64,000 bases of DNA from an uncultured Fluviicola sp. (lineage in GTDB: Bacteria > Bacteroidota > Bacteroidia > Flavobacteriales_D > Crocinitomicaceae), in contig CAJVYC010000002.1 in assembly GCA_913009205.1 (NCBI GenBank), forward strand, positions 124,001 to 188,000, read 5' to 3'. The translations under genes and the position numbers were made by a program. Below, one piece after another: positions 25,400 through 34,252 of this stretch (positions are counted from its first letter, which is position 1; every line of letters starts with the position of its first letter). A model generated the notes under the pieces. It made no database searches, had not been told where the DNA came from, and saw nothing but the letters and a program-made list of their open reading frames with translations.

Positions 25400-27669
25400 T
25401 CAACGATAAACTTTCGCTGTACTTTTCCGTATGGAGTCGTTACTTCAATGATATATGAACCTGATGTAAAGCTCGACGCATCAATTTCTAATAAAGACAA
25501 TTCAACTTGTTCAGCACTAAGAATTGATCTTCCTTGCATATCAATCACATGGTATGAATTGATAGTTGTTCCATTCACTTGAACATAAACGATGTCGTTT
25601 GAAGGAACTGGATAGATTACAAAACTGTTTTCCAATTTCTCATCAATTCCAACCAAGCATCCGTTTGCGTCATGCGTATTTTGTTGAAAGTCAATAAAAC
25701 ATGCAAATTCAACTGAATCAATAAATGGATTTCTATTTCCTTGTAGACTGAAAATATATTCTTGACGTGCAATCTCATAGTTATCTGGTAAATCAGCGAA
25801 ATGCCAATCTTTTAATAACTCTTGATCTTGATCGTCTGAATTAAAATTACCAGCCATTTCAAAATTATAGGCAACCGTCATATACAAAATAGCTCTTGCG
25901 GCATTTCCTTTATGAGAGTCTCTCGGCTCGTACACAAGTTGTCCTGATGGATTCTGACCTAGAGTTCCTTCTAAATAAGATTGAGAAACTGCACCCGTAA
26001 CTTCACCTAAAGGCACATTACTTCTTGGTTGGTTTGCTTGATTTAAATTCGTTGGATACAAATTGTGTTGATCCGTATATTCTGGTTCCTCTGGACTATT
26101 TGCTGGCCAAGTGTGCATCCAAGAGTGAGGGAAAGTATGTTCTCTACTGTAACCTGTAGCTGTCCAATCAAATGGATCGTCAAACACTAAGTTCTCACCT
26201 GAGTAAACACACGTAATGAATGACTGACCATTTGTTGTATCTTTTACTTCAAACTCATTCATCATCGTTTGCTTATAAAGGAAATACGACACTTGTGTAT
26301 GCGGATTGATTAAAGAATAAAGATCTGCTGGAAGTGTTGGCGAAGCTGAAGAAATTCCGCTGTAGTACGTTCCAATATCTTCTCCCAAACTTGCTACGTT
26401 TCCAGTTGCAGGAGCCGTTGTTAAATAGTTCTCAAATCCATTCGAACCGTTGAAAGCATAAATTGAGAAATGGTAATCTTGGTTTGCAATAACTCCACGT
26501 GGTGTAAACGATGTTCCAGATCCGATGTAAGCAACTTTAGCATCACCAATCCAGTCACCTCTCATATATGAATTCGCATCAACAGGAACTGCTGTAATTG
26601 GGCTTCCACTTTTAATCAAGACTAAGTAATTCGAAGCACCAGTTCCAGCAGTATATTGACCTCCAAGCGTGTATGCCTCAAGCAATGGAAAAGTCAATGC
26701 AGATGCGCTTGCTGTTGGTTCAGTTGCCAGGTTGTCCGTTCCAACTCCTTCGAAGTAAATCGTGTAAGGGTTTTCATCCGTATCATTCGATCCAATTTCA
26801 ATTGCAGCGAAATAAGAACCTGTCATTGTTGGAGCGAAGTTAACCGTATAGGCTTGTGAACCCAATCCACCAATCGAAGCTGCAGAGATGTTTGAAGTAA
26901 AGGCTGCAGCATTTGCACCTGTAAATGTATGACCAGTAACGTTAAGGTTTGTAGAACCTAAATTCTCGATTGTAACATTAACAACTGAAGAGTTTCCAAC
27001 GAAGTAGTTTCCGTTATTCAATACAGTAGCTCCTTCAACCAAAACATTGATTTCGAAAGCGGGTGCAACATAAGCAACAATATCATTCAGGTCTCTTGGT
27101 ATAGTTTGATAATTCGCATTGAACTGACCGACCAAACCAGTAATCGATATCGGTCCTGTTGGAATTGCTGTTCCAACAAGATTTGTTCCGCTATTGACAC
27201 GAACATCAAGGCTGTTGACACCATCAAAAATTGTATATGTCGAATTTCCAGCGAAATTTCCAACTTCAACAAAGGTCACATTTTGAATTTCCGTTAATTG
27301 TGCTTCCAAAGACTCGTTCACTGAAGTAATAGGAATTTGCAATGGTGTTGGCTGAACATTTGCTGGTCCATGATTGACAACATTTGTCACAGGTGAAACT
27401 TCCAACAATCCAGAAAACTCAATTAGCGGTCCAGTAACTGTAATAGAATCTCCTCTACTAACTGAACCAATTGGTCCACCGTAAGCTGCTAATCCAGCAG
27501 TTCCATCCTGCATGTAACGAATAGGTCCTAGCTCACTACCATTGGTTGCAACACCGGTAATCGTAACTGTTTGACCTATACCAAACGTTCTTGCATTTGC
27601 AATGTCCGTTTGAGCAGAAAGCGTCCCTAAAAAGACGAAAAACCCTAAAATTGATAGTATATTTTTCAT
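25396..27669 (-). CDS. secreted T9SS endonuclease I family nuclease
   Basis: A 757-residue secreted protein. In order: signal peptide (MKNILSILGFFVFLGTLSAQ); an OB-like domain (about 25-200, YMQDGTAGLAAYGG); a choice-of-anchor-D-like beta domain (about 205-315); a linker; the endonuclease I catalytic domain with REHTFPHSWM and TDQHNLYPTNLNQANQPRSN (about 500-560), which holds the H-N metal-binding core of EndA/NucM-type enzymes; and a C-terminal T9SS sorting domain (FVIYPVPSNDIVYVQVN ... YGKVQRKFIVE). It should cut extracellular DNA/RNA at the cell surface or outside. It is 43 bp after the TonB receptor gene and overlaps the nucleotidase. Confidence 0.88.
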   Translation of the reverse strand: MKNILSILGFFVFLGTLSAQTDIANARTFGIGQTVTITGVATNGSELGPIRYMQDGTAGLAAYGGPIGSVSRGDSITVTGPLIEFSGLLEVSPVTNVVNHGPANVQPTPLQIPITSVNESLEAQLTEIQNVTFVEVGNFAGNSTYTIFDGVNSLDVRVNSGTNLVGTAIPTGPISITGLVGQFNANYQTIPRDLNDIVAYVAPAFEINVLVEGATVLNNGNYFVGNSSVVNVTIENLGSTNLNVTGHTFTGANAAAFTSNISAASIGGLGSQAYTVNFAPTMTGSYFAAIEIGSNDTDENPYTIYFEGVGTDNLATEPTASASALTFPLLEAYTLGGQYTAGTGASNYLVLIKSGSPITAVPVDANSYMRGDWIGDAKVAYIGSGTSFTPRGVIANQDYHFSIYAFNGSNGFENYLTTAPATGNVASLGEDIGTYYSGISSASPTLPADLYSLINPHTQVSYFLYKQTMMNEFEVKDTTNGQSFITCVYSGENLVFDDPFDWTATGYSREHTFPHSWMHTWPANSPEEPEYTDQHNLYPTNLNQANQPRSNVPLGEVTGAVSQSYLEGTLGQNPSGQLVYEPRDSHKGNAARAILYMTVAYNFEMAGNFNSDDQDQELLKDWHFADLPDNYEIARQEYIFSLQGNRNPFIDSVEFACFIDFQQNTHDANGCLVGIDEKLENSFVIYPVPSNDIVYVQVNGTTINSYHVIDMQGRSILSAEQVELSLLEIDASSFTSGSYIIEVTTPYGKVQRKFIVE

Positions 27670-27712
27670 TTTACTTTATTTATTTGTGAGCTAAGCCCAC
27701 GTTTTAACTTAT

Positions 27713-30538
27713 TTAAAATTGGAACCCAAGTGAAAGGTTAAATCGAACCCCTTGTCCTACAAATACAGTTGCTGAGTTTGCATCGAAATCAGAAGAACCA
27801 TCTTGATGGCGATTATTTCTAGCATCTGAAATATATCTTGAATTCAATACATTGAAAACATTTGCTCTAAAATTCAATTGACTTTTTTCAAACTTAACGG
27901 TGTACCCTGCGTGCAGACTCATTAACCCGTATGACGGAACAATCCACGAATCTCTTCCTTCTAAATCATCAAAAGCAATAGGGTTTCCAGCCAAATCTTG
28001 GTAACCTAAATCTGGATTCGTATCATCGATCAATTCGTATTTCGTATCATCTGGTGTAGACAACGATGTTGGATCAAAGCTACTATAGTACCTACCGAAG
28101 ACAGAATACTTAAGCTTTACGTAACCATTCTTTACAAATTGGTATCTGATACTTGCTCCTCCGGTAGATTGGGCTGCATTTCCAACATGAACTCCAGTTG
28201 CATAAAATGTAATGATTTCATCATATACTTGAATCTCCTCAGAAGATTGCCAAGTCCAATCACCAAGACTCACCATTCCTTCAATCGTCAATTTATTCGT
28301 TGGCTTGTAAGCAATATCAACCTCAGCCCCCATGTGCAATGCATCCATTCCTGGAACGTTAACTGTAATGAATTCTAATGGATCATTAGGGTCAGGAATA
28401 CTCAAACCAAAGGGAAGTGGTCTGTTTTCCCAACGTGTATAATATGCGTTAAAGTTTGCGCTTAGTTTCTTTGATCTGAATCCATACCCAACCTCGAAAG
28501 CCAAGATATTCTCATTGATCAACTCATCGAACGGTTGATTAATATTGTTGTTGATTACGTTGCTGTATTGAGGCGTTCTGCTTAAATAACCAACGTTCAC
28601 AAAAACATTCGATTTCTCATCGATATTAAAGTTTGCTCCTGTCTTAAATGTAACACCCAATTTTTTAATCCACTCTGTTTGATTGTCGACTAATTCAGGT
28701 GAATTAGCATCGTATGTTTGCCCGTCGTATTCAATAGAAGTTGTATCATCGATAACGAATGTTTCACCGCCCAAAGTAATTTGCTTATTTCTGAAGTAAT
28801 CAATTCCCTTGTAAAAGTTACCTACAACTGAAACGTTCGCAAAAGCAGTCCATTGACCGAAAGAATATTCCGCTTGACCGAAACCACCAGCCCATTGTAC
28901 TAGACCATCTCTGTAGTTTTGATAAGGACGATCCTCCCTTGCAATTTTATCTCCAACAACTTTCATTGTTGTTTCAGCATTCAAATCTGATTCATTAATA
29001 AAGTATTCACCTCCAAGTAAATCCAAGATTTCAGTGAAGTGTGTTCCTTTGTAATATCTATAATCCAATCCACCAGCTATGTTCCACTTCTCACCCAATT
29101 TGTAATCAAACTGAGACAATCCACCTAACCAAAAGTGGTTATTAACAGAAGCGGAAAGGATTTGTGATGATTTTAGCAATGTTGGATCATAAGCAACATC
29201 AGTTGTTGGTAATACCTGCCCAAACAATGTCTTAAATTGATTGTTGTAGACAATTTCATCCCAATCAACTTGACCATTCTCATCTCTTGTGATCGTTGAA
29301 CCTGAACCAAAATAACGTTGTCCTCCACCTCGACCGATAGACATATAAGCCGTATTGGACCATGATAGTTTATCATTGATTTTCCAAAAGTCTTTTAAAG
29401 TAACTTGAGGCTTGTGGTAATAATTTCTTCTTTCAGCGAAAACTTGCTTATCTCCATTTTCATCAGTTCGATATCCCCAATGTTCGTTGTATTGAAGACC
29501 ACGATTACCAAGAGTATCAATATCAGAAGGACGAACCCCAACTGTTTGTGCATAGTCAGAATCCCAATACTCAATCGGTTGAGAATACGAACGTTGACCG
29601 TGTTGTTGAGGTGCTCCAAAACCACTTAAAGAAATAACATGGTTCTTAACTTTTTTCTGAACTTTTAGATAGTAAAACCCGCCTTGCGTGCTCAATCCAT
29701 CAACCCATCCGTCTCCTTGTTTGTAAGAACCTGAGAATAATACTCCCCATCCATTCTTTAAACTTCCTGACTTGTATGACATTGATGTTCTCAGGAAATT
29801 CCCGGTTCCGTATTCTTGTCTGAATTTAATTTGTCTTTTACCTCCGGTGTTCTGAGTTAAAATATTCATTGTTCCTCCAACTGAAGGCATTGCAAGCTTT
29901 GTAGCTCCCAATCCACGTTGAACTTGAATCTGAGAAGTAATTGCATCCAAACCGAACCAGTTTGACCAATACACCGCTCCATTTTCCATATCATTTACAG
30001 GAACTCCATCGATCATCACACCAATATTACGTTGGTCAAATCCACGAATTGTGATTCTTGCATCACCATCTCCTCCACCCTGTTGCGTAGCATGTACACC
30101 GGGTTTTGAATTTAGAATCATTGGCAAATCTTGCGACCCCAATTCCTCTCCAATTTCTTTTGTCCCTATTGTGGTAACAGCAACAGGAGTTTTTCTGTCT
30201 TGTGCTAAATTCCCTATAACACTAACAGCATCTATTTCTTGGCTTCCACCAAGAATAATATCATTCGTAAAATTCGCTTCATCAACTTTAACTGTGAGGT
30301 ATAAAGTATCAAAAGACAACATTGTAATTACTAAATTATATTCTCCAAATGGAACATCTTTGATTTCGTACCCCCCTTCAAAGTCAGTGATTGCTCGATA
30401 TTTTGGAGAGAAAATTACTTTTGCTCCAACAACTGCTTCTTTAGCTCCATTATCTGTAACCGTACCACTTACAGTTGCAGACTGAGCAATAATTGAAAAC
30501 GAACTTGCAAGGGCAAAAATGAGAAGGAATGATTTCAT
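27713..30538 (-). CDS. TonB-dependent receptor with carboxypeptidase-like N-domain
   Basis: A 941-residue outer-membrane receptor. A signal peptide is followed by a CarboxypepD_reg-like domain (ATVSGTVTDNGAKEAVVGAKV), the plug domain (LPMILNSKPGVHATQQGGGDGDARITIRGFDQRNIGVMIDGVPVND as a conserved block) and a long 22-strand barrel ending in NLSLGFQF with terminal Phe. No SusD partner follows, so this is not a SusCD pair. Its place directly before the secreted nuclease and split nucleotidase suggests uptake of nucleosides, oligonucleotides or a linked ion; this is inference. It sits just after a terminator hairpin. Confidence 0.88.
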   Translation of the reverse strand: MKSFLLIFALASSFSIIAQSATVSGTVTDNGAKEAVVGAKVIFSPKYRAITDFEGGYEIKDVPFGEYNLVITMLSFDTLYLTVKVDEANFTNDIILGGSQEIDAVSVIGNLAQDRKTPVAVTTIGTKEIGEELGSQDLPMILNSKPGVHATQQGGGDGDARITIRGFDQRNIGVMIDGVPVNDMENGAVYWSNWFGLDAITSQIQVQRGLGATKLAMPSVGGTMNILTQNTGGKRQIKFRQEYGTGNFLRTSMSYKSGSLKNGWGVLFSGSYKQGDGWVDGLSTQGGFYYLKVQKKVKNHVISLSGFGAPQQHGQRSYSQPIEYWDSDYAQTVGVRPSDIDTLGNRGLQYNEHWGYRTDENGDKQVFAERRNYYHKPQVTLKDFWKINDKLSWSNTAYMSIGRGGGQRYFGSGSTITRDENGQVDWDEIVYNNQFKTLFGQVLPTTDVAYDPTLLKSSQILSASVNNHFWLGGLSQFDYKLGEKWNIAGGLDYRYYKGTHFTEILDLLGGEYFINESDLNAETTMKVVGDKIAREDRPYQNYRDGLVQWAGGFGQAEYSFGQWTAFANVSVVGNFYKGIDYFRNKQITLGGETFVIDDTTSIEYDGQTYDANSPELVDNQTEWIKKLGVTFKTGANFNIDEKSNVFVNVGYLSRTPQYSNVINNNINQPFDELINENILAFEVGYGFRSKKLSANFNAYYTRWENRPLPFGLSIPDPNDPLEFITVNVPGMDALHMGAEVDIAYKPTNKLTIEGMVSLGDWTWQSSEEIQVYDEIITFYATGVHVGNAAQSTGGASIRYQFVKNGYVKLKYSVFGRYYSSFDPTSLSTPDDTKYELIDDTNPDLGYQDLAGNPIAFDDLEGRDSWIVPSYGLMSLHAGYTVKFEKSQLNFRANVFNVLNSRYISDARNNRHQDGSSDFDANSATVFVGQGVRFNLSLGFQF

Positions 30539-30546
30539 AATTTGTC

Positions 30547-30586
30547 AAAAAAAGAGGCCTTCCGATAGAATATCGAAATGCCTCTT
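30547..30586 (-). terminator. terminator/attenuator between the lamin-tail gene and the TonB receptor
   Basis: AAGAGGC / GCCTCTT outer stem with an inner CGATA / TATCG stem; the minus-strand transcript ends in a U-run just 9 nt before the receptor start codon. With so little room for a promoter, the receptor may depend on read-through. Confidence 0.75.
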
Positions 30587-30602
30587 ATTAATATCTAAGT
30601 TA

Positions 30603-31562
30603 TTACTTAATGATTACTCTTCTAGTAACCGTTGAACCGTCTGTAGAGGATAATTTCAGGAAATAAACTCCGCGTCTACCTTCTAGGTCAAATGAAACGA
30701 TTGCACTTGTATTCTTTTCAATTTTTCTTACCTCTTGTCCAAGAGAATTAACAACTACTAATGTTGGATAATTTGCTGCTCCGTTTACAAAGAATTCAGC
30801 ATTTGAAGGGTTTGGGAATACAGATACTTTCGCAGGAACTGCTTGTTCTTCAATTCCAGCAGTCGCACAATCGCAAGTGTGTTCTCCTAAAGAATCCCAG
30901 TTTCCGTATAGTTGTCCACCAATTGTGATCAAAGCAGGAATTGAATCGTACTCTAACAATGGATCGAAATAAGCAATAGTCGGGTTGATTTGTCCTGTTA
31001 AAACACCTGGATTACGAATCAAAGAGTGATCTTTAGTAACTACAACGCCTGCTCCAGTGTAAGGGAAATCACTTGTCCAAGCTTCACCTGGATCTTCTCC
31101 AAGTTTACCGAATAAATCAACTAAAACCGCGTTATTGATATCACCAATACTTCCTTTTGCCAAGGCAACGGCATCATTTCCATTCCAATAAAATGCGTTA
31201 GAACTATTATAATCTGGGCAATAAAACGCATCTGCTCTTGCTTGAAGTGAATCCCAAATTGGAGCTTCTTGTCCAGTACCAGCAGGATCCAATTTTTCAA
31301 GAACAGCAACATGAACTCCTTTTGAAGGAATCATGCCAACTAAAGCAACTGCATTTGCAGGGGTTGCCGATGTAGAACCATTTGAATAACGAATGACGAT
31401 GTACTGACTCAAATCTATATCTGCTCCAGTTGGGTTGTAAATTTCGAGAGCTTTATTGTTTGAAACACCCTCTACATATTCAGAAATGAATAATTCAGAA
31501 CAGTCCTGGGCCATTGTAAATGTACCAACGAATGCACTCAATATTAGTAATGTTTTTTTCAT
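30603..31562 (-). CDS. T9SS-secreted lamin-tail-domain protein
   Basis: A 319-residue secreted protein. Signal peptide (MKKTLLILSAFVGTFTMAQ), then a lamin-tail domain (LFISEYVEGVSNNKALEIYNPTG, a typical LTD opening, to about residue 205), a short linker with CDC, and a T9SS type A sorting domain (VSVFPNPSNAEFFVNG ... RGVYFLKLSSTDGSTVTRRVIIK). Lamin-tail domains are often found with secreted nucleases and phosphatases and may bind nucleic acid or calcium. It opens the minus-strand cluster that continues with receptor, nuclease and nucleotidase genes. A TACATTTG promoter box lies about 210 nt upstream. Confidence 0.82.
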   Translation of the reverse strand: MKKTLLILSAFVGTFTMAQDCSELFISEYVEGVSNNKALEIYNPTGADIDLSQYIVIRYSNGSTSATPANAVALVGMIPSKGVHVAVLEKLDPAGTGQEAPIWDSLQARADAFYCPDYNSSNAFYWNGNDAVALAKGSIGDINNAVLVDLFGKLGEDPGEAWTSDFPYTGAGVVVTKDHSLIRNPGVLTGQINPTIAYFDPLLEYDSIPALITIGGQLYGNWDSLGEHTCDCATAGIEEQAVPAKVSVFPNPSNAEFFVNGAANYPTLVVVNSLGQEVRKIEKNTSAIVSFDLEGRRGVYFLKLSSTDGSTVTRRVIIK

Positions 31563-31716
31563 GTGAAAAAATTTATTTGTGATTAAGAAATTCCATTTAT
31601 AGTAACGTCGATAATAGGTCTGCTGTTACGCTTAATAAACTCATTAAGACGCAATTCCTGATTCTCAATAACCAGTAGTTTTGTAGTACTCATTCTTTTC
31701 TACTTCGACTGTGTGT

Positions 31717-31766
31717 TCAATTTCGTGGTTTCAATCGGATTGATATCAAGGAGGACACGAAATTGA
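31717..31766 (-). promoter_or_regulatory. 5' UTR stem-loop upstream of the lamin-tail gene
   Basis: An 11-bp perfect inverted repeat (TCAATTTCGTG at 31717-31727, CACGAAATTGA at 31756-31766) with a 28-nt loop that itself contains the palindrome TTGATATCAA. It lies just downstream of the predicted start of transcription in a leader of about 200 nt. Confidence 0.45.
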
Positions 31767-31774
31767 TTACATCA

Positions 31775-31782
31775 CAAATGTA
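31775..31782 (-). promoter_or_regulatory. -7 promoter box for the lamin-tail gene cluster
   Basis: Minus strand TACATTTG, an exact match to TAnnTTTG. It would give a leader of about 205 nt for the gene starting at 31562. This and the hairpin account for the 347-bp gap 31563-31909; the rest shows no gene. Confidence 0.45.
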
Positions 31783-31909
31783 TGACAAAAAGTAATCCCT
31801 AAAAGAATAAATTATCAACAAATTGTTAATGTTTTTAACCATTCATTCATAATACGCCGAAACATTTGATTTTTTTTTCCACTTTAGCAGCAAATAACAA
31901 GCACTGTAT

Positions 31910-34153
31910 ATGAAAAAAGGAATCATTTTAATATTCGGAATTATCCTATCAAGTTCGGCTTTGATGGCTCAATCTGGACCACTTAAATCATTGGAAACCT
32001 TATCTCCATTGAAAGAACCAGTTATGCTATTAAGAGCAGAACCCGCATTTGATAAAATCACGGTTGAAAAAATCTGGAAAGATTATGAGTTCTTTGGTAC
32101 TTCTGTAAGTGGCTTTAGGTCAATGAAAGATGGGAATTACTTTTCTAAAATCACAGAGAACGGAGGACAGAAATCAATAACGAAACATCAATTCTCTGAT
32201 TATAGCGGATCCGGCGAGGTTCTTGTTTCATCCGATTTGCTGAAGGGTATAAAGATGGATGACTATTCATTTAACTCAAATGAATCAAAAGTACTGATCA
32301 CGACAAATCAAGTAAGTATTTACAGAAGAAGTTACACTGCCACTTACTACCTCTTGGATTTAGAAACAAAAGAAATGCAGCCTTTGGACGAAAAACGTCA
32401 ACCACAGATGCTGGCTCAATATTCTCCAAACGGAACCAAAGTTTCTTACGTATACAACAACAACTTGTATGTAAAAGACATCGCTTCAGGAAAAGTGAAA
32501 CAATTAACCAAAGACGGTGAGGCAAACAAAATCATTAACGGAAGCACGGATTGGGTTTACGAGGAAGAGTTTTCAATTACGCAAGCCTATGCTTGGTCAC
32601 CGGACAGTAAACACATCGCTTTCTTAAAATTTAATGAAGATAAGGTTCGAGAGTTCACATTGACCTACCATTTCGAGCTGTATCCAAAATTATACCCGTT
32701 CAAATATCCAAAAGCGGGAGAAGACAACTCAGTAGTCACAGCACATCTCGTTGCAGCGAAAGGTGGAAAAGCAAAATCAATTGATTTGGGTGAATACGAA
32801 TACATTCCAAGATTAAAGTGGTCGAATACAGACAACAACTTGATCATTCAAACAATGAATCGCCATCAGAGTAATTTAAAATACCACTTGGTTGCGATGA
32901 ACAAGAAGAAATTCACATCGAAAGTATTCTATGAAGAGCAGTCAAAAACATACATTGACGTTGATGACAACCTTTTGATACTTAAAGATGGAAAAACAAT
33001 TTTAAGAACAAGTGAAAAAGCTGGCTACAACCACATTTACAAATTGAACTTTGACGGAACATCGAAAGAAATTACTCAAGGTAAATGGGATGTAATTGAA
33101 TTCTTAGGAATAGATGAAGATAATGGAATCGTTTACTACTCGGCGGCAACTCAAGGACCGATTAACAAAGGAATTTATAAGATTGGAATGGACGGTTCGG
33201 GCAACACGGCAATAAGCTCAGGAACTGGGAGTAATGGTGCAAAATTTTCAAATGGAATGAAGTACTTCATCAAAAATTATTCAGATGCGAATACGCCTCC
33301 AGTTTATTCTTTATGCGACAACACAGGAAAAGAACTTAAGGTCTTAGAAGATAATTCTGATCTGAGAATTAAATTAAATAGTTACAATCTTTCGGATAAG
33401 AACTTTGTCACGTTCAAAGGGCACGAAACGGAATTGAATGGATGGATGATAAAGCCACCAAATTTTGATCCTTCTAAGAAATACCCTGTTTATGTTAATA
33501 TTTATGGTGGACCTGGTTCGAACATGGTTTCAGATTCATGGGGAGGTGTCAACTTCATGTATCACCAATTATTAGCGCAAGAAGGATACATTATTGTTTC
33601 AGTGGATCCAAGAGGAACGATGTACCGAGGAGCTGATTTCAAAAAAAGCACCTATTTGCAATTGGGCAAATTGGAAACTGAAGATTTCATTTCAGTAGCA
33701 AAAGAACTAAAAGGATATGATTATGTTGATGGAAGACGAATTGGAATCATGGGATGGAGTTATGGTGGATTCATGACATCTTTGGCAATGACGAAAGGAG
33801 CGGATCAATTCAAAATGGGAATCGCAGTTGCCCCAGTCACAAATTGGAGGTATTACGATAATATTTACACAGAGCGTTTTATGAGAACTCCTGCTGAAAA
33901 CGCAAGTGGATATGATGACAATTCACCTATTAACTTCGTTGACAAATTAAAAGGTAAATACCTATTGATTCACGGTTCAGGAGACGATAACGTCCACTAC
34001 CAGAACACAATGGAGATGATAAACGCTATGATTTCTGCAAATAAACAGTTCGATTTGTTTATCTATCCAAATAAGAATCACGGAATATACGGAGGCAATA
34101 CTCGTAATCATTTATACAACATGATGCTTGATTATACTTTGAAAAATTTATAG
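31910..34153 (+). CDS. secreted dipeptidyl peptidase IV-type S9 peptidase
   Basis: A 747-residue serine peptidase. A signal peptide (hydrophobic 5-20, LMAQSG) is followed by the eight-bladed propeller of the DPP4 N-domain (about 40-490, with DWVYEEEF as the EE motif that binds the substrate amino terminus) and the alpha/beta hydrolase domain with the triad S617 (GWSYGG), D692 (HGSGDDNVH) and H724 (KNHGIYGG). It removes X-Pro/X-Ala dipeptides from peptides in the periplasm. It stands alone, divergent from the lamin-tail gene, and is followed by gltA after 99 bp. Confidence 0.93.
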   Translation: MKKGIILIFGIILSSSALMAQSGPLKSLETLSPLKEPVMLLRAEPAFDKITVEKIWKDYEFFGTSVSGFRSMKDGNYFSKITENGGQKSITKHQFSDYSGSGEVLVSSDLLKGIKMDDYSFNSNESKVLITTNQVSIYRRSYTATYYLLDLETKEMQPLDEKRQPQMLAQYSPNGTKVSYVYNNNLYVKDIASGKVKQLTKDGEANKIINGSTDWVYEEEFSITQAYAWSPDSKHIAFLKFNEDKVREFTLTYHFELYPKLYPFKYPKAGEDNSVVTAHLVAAKGGKAKSIDLGEYEYIPRLKWSNTDNNLIIQTMNRHQSNLKYHLVAMNKKKFTSKVFYEEQSKTYIDVDDNLLILKDGKTILRTSEKAGYNHIYKLNFDGTSKEITQGKWDVIEFLGIDEDNGIVYYSAATQGPINKGIYKIGMDGSGNTAISSGTGSNGAKFSNGMKYFIKNYSDANTPPVYSLCDNTGKELKVLEDNSDLRIKLNSYNLSDKNFVTFKGHETELNGWMIKPPNFDPSKKYPVYVNIYGGPGSNMVSDSWGGVNFMYHQLLAQEGYIIVSVDPRGTMYRGADFKKSTYLQLGKLETEDFISVAKELKGYDYVDGRRIGIMGWSYGGFMTSLAMTKGADQFKMGIAVAPVTNWRYYDNIYTERFMRTPAENASGYDDNSPINFVDKLKGKYLLIHGSGDDNVHYQNTMEMINAMISANKQFDLFIYPNKNHGIYGGNTRNHLYNMMLDYTLKNL

Positions 34154-34252
34154 TTGTCAGGGTAACTTAATCCGTGAAATACTTGATAGAACGCAAAGGA
34201 AGTGGTACTTTAGGCGTCCGAATAGGACATCACATACTGTATTTACGAGAAA

